From Planctomycetota bacterium (GTDB lineage Bacteria; Planctomycetota; Phycisphaerae; Phycisphaerales; SM1A02), in assembly GCA_027295435.1 (NCBI GenBank), contig JAPUKX010000025.1:1-10078 (forward strand): a stretch of DNA of 10,078 nt, read 5' to 3'. Positions within the stretch are counted from its first letter, which is position 1. Every line of letters starts with the position of its first letter. A program made the position numbers and the translations under genes. Of the stretch, positions 1 to 6,639 are shown piece by piece. The notes under the pieces were generated by a model that was not told the origin of the DNA, did not search any database, and was given only the letters and a program-made list of their open reading frames with translations.

Positions 1-122
1 GGCGTCCTCGCCCCCGGATTCTTAGACCGGGCAGATGCGCGGAGGGAGGCGGGCGAATCCCGGGCCGGGGACGGCCGGGCTCGCCGTTGGGGATCCCGGT
101 TAGAGGACGAGCGGGCTCGCTG
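1..122. other. Sequence downstream of the S1 gene, no gene seen
   Basis: No coding sequence or RNA gene is supported here. The stretch is very GC-rich. It holds a short inverted repeat at 108-119 (CGAG-CGGG-CTCG) just past the stop codon of the minus-strand S1 gene. No T-run follows in the minus-strand direction, so it is at best a weak terminator. An imperfect direct repeat of about 23 bases lies at 76-98 and again at 112-135, the second copy overlapping the end of the S1 gene. Confidence 0.5.
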
Positions 123-135
123 TTAGCCGATCCCG
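76..135. repeat. Imperfect direct repeat at the 3' end of the S1 gene
   Basis: Bases 76-98 and 112-135 both read CGGGCTCGC, then C or T, then GTT, three or four differing bases, then GATCCCG. The second copy spans the stop codon and last codons of the minus-strand S1 gene, and the first lies just outside. It looks like a local duplication that has drifted. Confidence 0.55.
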
Positions 136-1340
136 CCTTTGAGTTCGCCGAACTTCTGTTTGAGCTTGCGGATGGCCGGATCGTCCGGGCGGACCACCTG
201 CGACTCCTGCTCCTGCTTGAGGGCGCGCAACGACAGGCTGATGCGTCGGTGCTGGGTGTCGATGTCCAGCACCTTGACGGTGATCACTTCGTTAGGCTTG
301 ACGATCTGGCTGACCTTGGCCACGCGTTCGGTGCTGAGCTGAGAGATATGAACCAACCCCTCCACGCCGGGGGCGAGCTCGACGAACGCGCCGAAGGGCA
401 TGATCCGCGTCACTCTCCCGGTGACGGTGTCGCCTGCGGATAGCTCGGCTGCTTTGGCGTGGTACGGGTCGGCGAGGCATTGCTTCATACCCAGGCCGAT
501 GCGGGGCGGATCGTGAGAGCGATCGATCTTGAGCACTTGCACCTGGACCTGTTCGCCCTCTTTGATGCGGTCGGAGGGATGTTTGATGCGCTCGTAGCAG
601 ATGTCGGAGATGTGGATGAGCCCGTCGAGCCCGCCGAGGTCCGCAAAGGCGCCGTAGGGTTGGATGGAGGTGATCACCGCCGGTTGCTGCTGGCCTATCT
701 TGATCACGGCCAGCAAGCTATCGCGCAGATGAACGCGCTCGGCTTCGAGCTGCTTTCGCCGGCTGAGGATGATCCGGCCGCGTGCGCGATCCAGCTCGAT
801 GATCTCGCAGGGGATCTTCTCGCCGATGAATACGGAGAGGTCGCCGATGTGTCGCAGGCCAACCTGTCCGGCGGGCATGAACGCTTTGTGGTTCGCGATT
901 TCCATCTCCAGCCCGCCCTTGTTGGTGCCGGTGCAGCGGGCTTCCACGACTTGACCAACCTGCAACGATTCCCAGGCTGCCTTATGTACCGCCCCCTGCC
1001 GTGAGAGAATCAACAGCCCTTCTTTCTCATCGAAGCGCTCAACGATGAACTCCAGCCGTTCGCCCACCGTCGGCGGCTTGTCGAACTGCGACCGCGGGCA
1101 GATCCCCGACGACTTGGGGCCGAACTCGACGAACACATCTTCGCCGTGGATTTGCAGGATGGTGCCGGTCTTGAGTTGCGTCTCGGTTCTTGCGGAGGAG
1201 GAGGAAGGCTTGGGGCGGTCGGCGATGTCGAGCATATCCTCCAGGCTCATGTCACCCAGGGCGGCTTCGATCTCGGCCTGGAGCTTGGCGTCGAGGTCGC
1301 TGGAAGCGGGTGTCGGGCGGTCGAGGGGTTGCTGAGCCAT
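123..1340 (-). CDS. rpsA: Ribosomal protein S1-like protein with four S1 RNA-binding repeats
   Basis: This 405-residue protein is made of four S1 (OB-fold) RNA-binding repeats, at roughly residues 56-114, 127-195, 216-286 and 303-372. The last two are the most canonical, with YGAFADLGGLDGLIHISD (229-246) and FGAFVELAPGVEGLVHIS (316-333). Proteins of this kind bind mRNA on the 30S subunit and help place it for initiation. E. coli S1 has six repeats and 557 residues; four-repeat forms of about 380-420 residues are common outside the Proteobacteria. Before the repeats is an acidic, helical N-terminus (about 17-40) followed by a Ser-rich linker (46-50). After them is a basic tail (388-401). The gene starts 24 bases after the mtaB stop on the same strand, so the two are probably co-transcribed. 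No good Shine-Dalgarno sequence precedes the ATG, a situation also known for rpsA in other bacteria. The family call is firm. Whether this is the ribosome-bound S1 or a paralogue cannot be decided from this window. Confidence 0.9.
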   Translation of the reverse strand: MAQQPLDRPTPASSDLDAKLQAEIEAALGDMSLEDMLDIADRPKPSSSSARTETQLKTGTILQIHGEDVFVEFGPKSSGICPRSQFDKPPTVGERLEFIVERFDEKEGLLILSRQGAVHKAAWESLQVGQVVEARCTGTNKGGLEMEIANHKAFMPAGQVGLRHIGDLSVFIGEKIPCEIIELDRARGRIILSRRKQLEAERVHLRDSLLAVIKIGQQQPAVITSIQPYGAFADLGGLDGLIHISDICYERIKHPSDRIKEGEQVQVQVLKIDRSHDPPRIGLGMKQCLADPYHAKAAELSAGDTVTGRVTRIMPFGAFVELAPGVEGLVHISQLSTERVAKVSQIVKPNEVITVKVLDIDTQHRRISLSLRALKQEQESQVVRPDDPAIRKLKQKFGELKGGIG

Positions 1341-1364
1341 GTTCGCGCTCGTGCAGTTGGGGGA

Positions 1365-2858
1365 CTATCGCAAGACCGGCAGGCCAATGCCGGCCGGGAT
1401 AGTTTCGCCGATCGTTCGCTTGGGCGTGACCTTGGCGATGCGAGCGTGCATCAGCGTACCACGGGAACGCCGGGTTCGGAGATGGATCAACGCATAATGG
1501 TCGCACCGGCCGGTCATGATCGCAGGTTCATCCCTGCCGGGCTGTTCCAGAATCACGCGCACCGTTCGCCCGAGCAGCCTGCGGCGATACCGGATGGACA
1601 GCCCCGCGTCAGGACCATTCTCCAGATCGATGAGGCATCGGACGCGAGCCTTCACGACGGCCGGAGGGATGAATCGGTCTGTCCAGCGGGCAGCCGCGGT
1701 TCCGCGTTTGGCGCTGTACGGGAACACATGCATGTGCAAATAACCCACCCGCCGGACGACCTCAAGCGTCTTCTCAAAATCCTGATCGGTCTCACCGGGG
1801 AAGCCGCAGATGATGTCGGTGGTAATCGCCGGAGGCAGTCTGTCGGGCGTGGTCAGCGCTGCGGTCGCCTGATCGATCATCTCCAGATAGTCGCCGACGC
1901 GATACTGTCGGTTCATCCGCTTCAAAATCGCGTCGGACCCGGACTGAAGCGGCAAGTGCAGGTGCGGCGCCACCACCGGCTGGTTGGCGACCATAGCGTC
2001 GAGTAGCGGCTCACTCACATCGCCGGGCTCCATGGAGCTGATCCGAAGCCGCACTAAGCCCCGAACCCCCGCCACAGCGTCCACCAGATCGGCCAGCGGC
2101 CCACTGCCGGGCTCCGCCTGCTTGCGCCGCAGGCCCGTCTCGTGCCCGTACGCTCCAATGAAGATTCCGGTGAGCACGATCTCCCGATGGCCCAGATCGA
2201 CCAGCCGGCGAGCCTCGTCCACCGCATCACGGATTGTCTTGGATCGCAGCGTCCGGCGGACCTTCGGAATGATGCAGAATGTGCAGTGGGCGTCGCAGCC
2301 GTCCTGAATCTTCAGCTCCGCTCGTACATGGGCCCCCGCATTGCGATGCGGTTCGACCAGGGGCAAGGGGAGGATAGTTTCGTGGCAACTCGTGGGCCGT
2401 CCGCTGCGTAAACGTTGGTGTGTGCGCTTGCCAGCCAGCCATTCGTCCAGCCGCCGTGCGAAGCGGTCAGTCATCGCCGAGCCGTCATGATCGTAGTGGT
2501 GGATCACATGGTGCGGTCCGCCGGCCAGCTGCGCCGCTTCGTTGGGGTTGGTCGATCCATAGCAGCCCGTGACGATGATCGTTGGCAAGAACGCGCCTCG
2601 ACCTGGAACCGGCCCAGGCAGATCCGCGCGCGGCAATCCCGAATCGAATCGACGGCGCAGCGCCCGGCGGACGGCCTGTCGGCTCTTGGCGGCGGCGGTG
2701 TTGGTCACGCTGCACGTATGAATCACCTCAAGGTCGCACAGTCCGCGCGCGGCTGCCTTGACCAGGCCGCGATCCAACAGCAAAGACTCCATCTCGCGAG
2801 CCTCGGCATGATTCACCCGGCACCCCAGCGTTGTTATTCGGTACCGAAGCGTCCGCAT
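1365..2858 (-). CDS. mtaB: MtaB-type tRNA methylthiotransferase (radical SAM, MiaB family)
   Basis: This 497-residue enzyme belongs to the methylthiotransferase family. By similarity it should convert t6A to ms2t6A at position 37 of tRNAs reading ANN codons, using two 4Fe-4S clusters and S-adenosylmethionine. The N-terminal domain starts TLGCRVNHAE, with cluster cysteines at C13, C49 (HTCSVTN) and C99 (VTGCYG). The radical-SAM motif CxxxCxxC is seen in GCDAHCTFC (C188, C192, C195). Further family segments are LTGIFIGAYG (229-238), HLPLQSGSDAILKRMNRQY (301-319), DIICGFPGETDQDF (348-361) and FPYSAKRGTAA (379-389). A TRAM-like RNA-binding tail lies at about 425-482. The motif order and NRQY point to MtaB rather than MiaB or RimO. 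The protein is longer than the usual 420-450 residues because of a Pro/Gly/Arg insert at about 72-92 and a His-rich loop at 116-124. The ATG at 2858 places TLGC at the usual distance from the N-terminus, but the ribosome binding site is weak. It is the first gene of a unit with the S1 gene. Confidence 0.9.
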   Translation of the reverse strand: MRTLRYRITTLGCRVNHAEAREMESLLLDRGLVKAAARGLCDLEVIHTCSVTNTAAAKSRQAVRRALRRRFDSGLPRADLPGPVPGRGAFLPTIIVTGCYGSTNPNEAAQLAGGPHHVIHHYDHDGSAMTDRFARRLDEWLAGKRTHQRLRSGRPTSCHETILPLPLVEPHRNAGAHVRAELKIQDGCDAHCTFCIIPKVRRTLRSKTIRDAVDEARRLVDLGHREIVLTGIFIGAYGHETGLRRKQAEPGSGPLADLVDAVAGVRGLVRLRISSMEPGDVSEPLLDAMVANQPVVAPHLHLPLQSGSDAILKRMNRQYRVGDYLEMIDQATAALTTPDRLPPAITTDIICGFPGETDQDFEKTLEVVRRVGYLHMHVFPYSAKRGTAAARWTDRFIPPAVVKARVRCLIDLENGPDAGLSIRYRRRLLGRTVRVILEQPGRDEPAIMTGRCDHYALIHLRTRRSRGTLMHARIAKVTPKRTIGETIPAGIGLPVLR

Positions 2859-3070
2859 CGCCGTTGCATGCTAGCGGCAAGGCCAGGGCGAGTCAGCCTT
2901 GTGGCGGCTGGTTCAGTGATCCCGCCGTGCCGGGCGCGAGCGCGCGACCGGTCGGATTCGCATATCATCCTCGGCTCCCGGCCGGGAGGCTCTGAAATGA
3001 AGCTCCCGGTGACGTATGAGGTATGGGCAAGCCCAAGCTCCGGGGTTTTCTAGGAGGAGTCAGTAGCGAC
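2859..3070. promoter_or_regulatory. Divergent intergenic region between mtaB and the pilM-like operon
   Basis: This is a 212-base spacer between two divergently read units, so it must hold both promoters unless transcription enters from outside. On the plus strand TATCAT at 2963-2968 fits a -10 box, but no convincing -35 lies 16-18 bases upstream. No clear minus-strand promoter was found. A perfect 14-base palindrome (CTCCCGGCCGGGAG) occupies 2975-2988, just downstream of the -10-like site. The 8-mer GCTCCCGG recurs at 2974-2981 and 3002-3009. The palindrome could be an operator or an RNA hairpin in the 5' leader of the plus-strand transcript. The promoter assignment is weak. Confidence 0.4.
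3052..3059 (+). promoter_or_regulatory. Ribosome binding site that sets the pilM-like start
   Basis: AGGAGGAG is a strong match to the anti-Shine-Dalgarno sequence. It lies 11-13 bases before the ATG at 3071, but downstream of the in-frame ATG at 3023. It therefore argues for the 3071 start. The protein beginning there also starts with MARPKSAWGLEVG, as expected for a PilM-type N-terminus. Confidence 0.75.
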
Positions 3071-5254
3071 ATGGCACGTCCAAAGTCAGCTTGGGGTCTA
3101 GAGGTTGGCGCCGCCGCGATCAAGGCGATTCGCCTTACGCGCAATGGCGACGAGGTGAGTGTTTCCGACTTCAAGGTGATTGCGCATAGGAAGGCGCTGT
3201 CGACGCCGGACGTCGATCAGAATGAAATGATCCGGCTGAGCCTCGGCCAACTCGTCAGCCAAAGGGTCCTGGAGGGCGAGCATCTGGTGATGTCCGTGCC
3301 GGGGCATGCGTCATTCGCGCGGTTCGCCAAGCTTCCGCCGGTCGAGCCGAGGAAAGTGCCCGACGTGGTCAAGTTCGAGGCCGTGCAGCAGATTCCCTTC
3401 CCGATCGAACAGGTTGAATGGGACTATCAGACGTTCGCGTCCGATGACTCGCCGGAACTCGTGGTGGGGATCTTCGCCATCACCCGCGCCCGTGTCCAGC
3501 AACGGTTGTGCCTGTACGGGGAGCTGGGGATCGCGCCCGAGGCGCTGACGCTGGGTCCGGTGGCGGTGTACAACGCGATGGCTTATGACCACAATCTGGC
3601 CGGGCGCAAAGGACCCGTCGTCTACCTCGACATCGGGACCTACGCCACGGATGTGATCATTGCTGAGCAGGGGCGATGCTGGATTCGCACCTTCCCCTTG
3701 GGCGGCACCCATTTCACCGAGGCGATTGTCGCGGCATTCAAACTGAGCTATTCCAAGGCGGAGAAGCTCAAGCATGAGGCTGCCGCCAGCAAGTACACCA
3801 AGCAAATCATGCAGGCGATGCGGCCGGTCTTCAGCGATCTGCTCCAGGATCTCCAACGGTCGATCGGCTATTACCAGACGCTACATCGCGACGCCAAGCT
3901 GACCACGATGGTTGGGCTCGGCTCCACGTTCAAGATACCGGGTTTGCGAAAATTCCTCGGCCAGCAGCTGCAAATGCACGTGCTGCGGCTGGACGAATAT
4001 AAGAGAATTGCGGTCACCGGCCGCGAAGCCGCGACGTTTGCCCAGAGCGCCGTCAGCATGGCCACGGCCTACGGCCTGGCGCTGCAAGGCCTCGGCTTGG
4101 CACGCATCAACGCCAATCTGGTGCCGGTGAAAACACTCCGCGCGGAGTTGTGGCGGCAAAAGACGCAATGGTTCGCGGCGGCGGCGGCGATCGTTGTGCT
4201 CGGGGCCACCATGATGCTCTACCGGCCGATCAGCGACCGCAGCTCGCTCAACCCCGGTGGGGAACCCGCCGTCGTCTCCCAGGTTCTCGAAACCGGTGGA
4301 AAGCTCAAACGAGATTTCGAGCAGATCGGTGCTGCCAACAAAGTGGGCTTCGCGGCGGAGAACCTTCGACGCCTCGTGGACTACCGCGACATTTGGCCGC
4401 ATTTGGTCAACGATGTGGCACACGCCTTGGCGTCAACCGATCCGCAGCCTGAGCTGCTCGGTAGTGATGTTGAGAAGATCCTGGCCGTTGAGCCCGAACA
4501 GCGGAGGCTCGTGGAGCTTCGATATCTTGGTGGGCGATACACCTACGACCCCGAGGCCAAGATTCGGCGAATCGCTGTGACCATGGAGGTTCAGCTGAGC
4601 CACGACCGGCCGTTCGACTTCCTCAACGAAACTGTGGGCCAGTGGCTTCGCGACCACGCCGAGCGCCCCGATGTGCCGTACCGCATCCTTGACGACACTA
4701 TCTCCTGGAATCGTGGGCGCGAACAGACGATTACCGTCTCCGAGACGGGCGAGGAGGAGGCTGGAGGCGCTACTCGGCCATCGGCACCGGGAGGAGCCGG
4801 CAGCCCACCCGGCCGCCGCGACCGTTCGCCGGCGCCGCGCAACCTCCCCGGGTCAGGTGCAGGCGGAGCTGGTGCGGGACCAGGCATTGGCATGACTGGC
4901 GGCGGGGATACGCCAGGCAGACGGGCGCGGCCCTCCGGACGGCGAAGGCCACCCGGCCCCCCCAGCGGTGGTCTTGGGATCTCCCGTGGCGAGCAATCGT
5001 CTGCCTCCGGCGGACCTCGGCGCCAATCCCGCCCCGGACCTCGCCACCCGCCAGGCCAAGCCTCGGGCCGGGGTGAGCACAACGTTCTCGATGCGATGGG
5101 GCCGGTACCCAATCGCCCGACGTTGTATCCACCGAATTCGAAATACTACCTCGTCCCGATTACGTTCGAGGTCGAGCTTTTGGATGCGCCCTCTACACTA
5201 CCCGCCGACACCGCTGCCGACCGCGGCCGGGATCCCGAGGAAGCCGCGTCATGA
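3071..5254 (+). CDS. pilM: PilM-like actin-fold protein fused to a PilN-like membrane segment
   Basis: From the ATG at 3071 this is a 727-residue protein, about twice the usual PilM length of 350. Residues 1-342 look like PilM, the cytoplasmic actin-like ATPase-fold protein of type IV pilus assembly. Visible are GLEVGAAAIKAIRL (9-22, phosphate-1 loop), VVYLDIGTYATDVIIAE (183-199, phosphate-2 loop) and VGLGSTFKIPGLRKFLGQQL (281-300, adenosine loop region). Then comes ARINANLVP (344-352), resembling the INLLP-type N-terminal peptide by which PilN docks onto PilM. A membrane helix follows at about 367-385 (FAAAAAIVVLGATMMLY). The rest should be periplasmic: a folded region at about 400-555, a Gly/Pro/Arg linker at about 560-668 containing GIGMTG (605-610), and a short C-terminal strand region, KYYLVPITFEVELLD (691-705). 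This suggests a natural PilM-PilN fusion, which is inference. It is the first gene of a three-gene unit and overlaps the next gene by four bases (ATGA). Confidence 0.8.
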   Translation: MARPKSAWGLEVGAAAIKAIRLTRNGDEVSVSDFKVIAHRKALSTPDVDQNEMIRLSLGQLVSQRVLEGEHLVMSVPGHASFARFAKLPPVEPRKVPDVVKFEAVQQIPFPIEQVEWDYQTFASDDSPELVVGIFAITRARVQQRLCLYGELGIAPEALTLGPVAVYNAMAYDHNLAGRKGPVVYLDIGTYATDVIIAEQGRCWIRTFPLGGTHFTEAIVAAFKLSYSKAEKLKHEAAASKYTKQIMQAMRPVFSDLLQDLQRSIGYYQTLHRDAKLTTMVGLGSTFKIPGLRKFLGQQLQMHVLRLDEYKRIAVTGREAATFAQSAVSMATAYGLALQGLGLARINANLVPVKTLRAELWRQKTQWFAAAAAIVVLGATMMLYRPISDRSSLNPGGEPAVVSQVLETGGKLKRDFEQIGAANKVGFAAENLRRLVDYRDIWPHLVNDVAHALASTDPQPELLGSDVEKILAVEPEQRRLVELRYLGGRYTYDPEAKIRRIAVTMEVQLSHDRPFDFLNETVGQWLRDHAERPDVPYRILDDTISWNRGREQTITVSETGEEEAGGATRPSAPGGAGSPPGRRDRSPAPRNLPGSGAGGAGAGPGIGMTGGGDTPGRRARPSGRRRPPGPPSGGLGISRGEQSSASGGPRRQSRPGPRHPPGQASGRGEHNVLDAMGPVPNRPTLYPPNSKYYLVPITFEVELLDAPSTLPADTAADRGRDPEEAAS

Positions 5255-6579
5255 ATGTTGTCTTGGATTGGGTCAAGTCCAACGTCTACACCGTCATCTT
5301 TGTGGCTGTCATGATCACGGCGCCGCTTGCCATGTGGATCGTGGCGGGCAACATGAATGACCGGGTCAAGGAGGAAGTCAAGGCTCGTGCGGCGAAGATC
5401 GCCGATCTCGACCGCCTCCAAAAGACGCAGGTTTCCTACCACAACCCGGTTGCGGGCGACGAGCCGGTCAGCGCACCCATTCTCGTGAACCCGCAGCTGC
5501 TGGATAGCTACCGGGAACTGACCGAAAGGATCAGTGCAGACGCCCAGCGGATTCGCGACGAGGCGCTACGTGTCAATCGCAAAGACCGTGGGGTGCTTCT
5601 TGATGAGCTCTTCCCCGATCCTCCTGCGCACCTGCGCGAGACGCTGCCGTTTGAGATGTACCGGCGTCTTCGGGCAGCGTATGTGAAATTGCTAGCAGAT
5701 ATCGGCGCTGACTCGCCCCCATCTTTGGAAAGCATGCGCGAGGACCTCGAAGCGGCCAGAGCCCGATTCATGACGCAGGTCCTGATCAAGGAATCCCGAG
5801 AAGATCTGACCGAAGAGGACGAAACCTGGCTGAGCGAGCAACTGACCGAGACCAGGCTATCCAAGTACGCGGAAGCTGCGAAGCAAACCAGTATCTACGC
5901 CACGCTTGCCAGTATCAACATTCCCCCAGAGCCTACTACAGTGCCGACGATGCCGGCCTTGTTCGACTGGCAGTGGGAATTCTGGATCAAAAAGGACATC
6001 CTCATGGCGCTTCGCCAGGCCAACCAACCGTACGACTCGGTGCTGGATGGGCCGGTCAAGCGACTGAAATCGATACAGGTCCTTGGTGAGCCGGCTCCCG
6101 CCGCTCGTGGCGGACCGCCGGCCTCTGGTGGCGGCGTCGGCATTGGTCTTACCGGTCCACAACGCCGCGGTCCTGCCGGTCGCTCGCGATCCGCTCCCAG
6201 CGCAGCCGCAACTCCCGCTGCCGCCGACCCCAGCCAGGAGGTGCCGCTTGATTTCAGCGTCTCCTTTACAGGTCGCACGAGCAATCCGTTGTACGACGTG
6301 CGCCACGTGCAGTTGACGATAGTCGTTGATAGCAGCAGGATCCCGGAGGTCCTTGATGCCCTCGTTCGATACAACTTCATGACCATCATCAATACCCAGT
6401 TGAAGTCCGTGGATTCGTTCTTAGAGGTCAAGGACGGTTATTACTACGGTGGGACTCCCGTGTCGGAACTTACGCTCGAACTCGAAACAATCTGGCTACG
6501 CGAATGGACAGCCCAGTTCATGCCGCTTGAGCTCAAACAGGCGCTTGGCATCCCGTCGGAGCCGCAAACCACGGGGTGA
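5251..6579 (+). CDS. Membrane-anchored protein, possibly PilO-like
   Basis: I do not recognise this 442-residue protein as a named family. It has a short N-terminal cytoplasmic part, one membrane helix at about 12-32 (VYTVIFVAVMITAPLAMWIV), and a charged region likely to be coiled coil at about 35-60. A mostly helical region spans 80-275, rich in Arg, Glu and Leu. Next is a disordered linker at about 283-330 carrying GIGLTG (297-302). The C-terminal domain (about 333-430) has alternating strands and a helix (DFSVSFTGRT, VQLTIVVDSSRIPEVLDALV, FMTIINTQLKS), compatible with a ferredoxin-like fold such as that of PilO or PilN. Topology, position after the PilM-like gene and the four-base ATGA overlap suggest a PilO-like role in the inner membrane, with translation coupled to the upstream gene. 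A GAGGAAG at 5237-5243 gives a good ribosome binding site. The reading frame is certain. The role is inference. Confidence 0.75.
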   Translation: MNVVLDWVKSNVYTVIFVAVMITAPLAMWIVAGNMNDRVKEEVKARAAKIADLDRLQKTQVSYHNPVAGDEPVSAPILVNPQLLDSYRELTERISADAQRIRDEALRVNRKDRGVLLDELFPDPPAHLRETLPFEMYRRLRAAYVKLLADIGADSPPSLESMREDLEAARARFMTQVLIKESREDLTEEDETWLSEQLTETRLSKYAEAAKQTSIYATLASINIPPEPTTVPTMPALFDWQWEFWIKKDILMALRQANQPYDSVLDGPVKRLKSIQVLGEPAPAARGGPPASGGGVGIGLTGPQRRGPAGRSRSAPSAAATPAAADPSQEVPLDFSVSFTGRTSNPLYDVRHVQLTIVVDSSRIPEVLDALVRYNFMTIINTQLKSVDSFLEVKDGYYYGGTPVSELTLELETIWLREWTAQFMPLELKQALGIPSEPQTTG

Positions 6580-6626
6580 GCCCATCTCTGGGAAAGCGTT
6601 GACCATCGCAGCGGCGCGTGGCCATT

Positions 6627-6630
6627 GGAG
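6627..6630 (+). promoter_or_regulatory. Ribosome binding site deciding the start of the 649-residue protein
   Basis: GGAG ends nine bases before the ATG at 6640. The possible TTG start at 6625 overlaps this site and has no ribosome binding site of its own. The ATG is therefore preferred, removing five residues from the longest open frame. Confidence 0.65.
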
Positions 6631-6639
6631 CCGATCATC

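Noticed and set aside
108..119. Terminator hairpin after the S1 gene
   Set aside because: The stem is four pairs and no T-run follows in the direction of transcription.
1146..2006. A 286-residue plus-strand open frame over the S1/mtaB junction
   Set aside because: It is antisense to two clearly recognised genes and has no domain of its own.
3023..3070. Upstream in-frame ATG for the pilM-like gene
   Set aside because: The strong AGGAGGAG lies after it, and the PilM-type N-terminus begins at the ATG at 3071.
4591..5112. A 173-residue Pro/Gly-rich open frame antisense to the pilM-like gene
   Set aside because: It mirrors the GC-rich linker of the plus-strand gene, where stop codons are rare on both strands, and shows no domain or start signal.
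6625..6639. TTG start for the 649-residue protein
   Set aside because: The GGAG site overlaps this codon and is correctly placed for the ATG at 6640.
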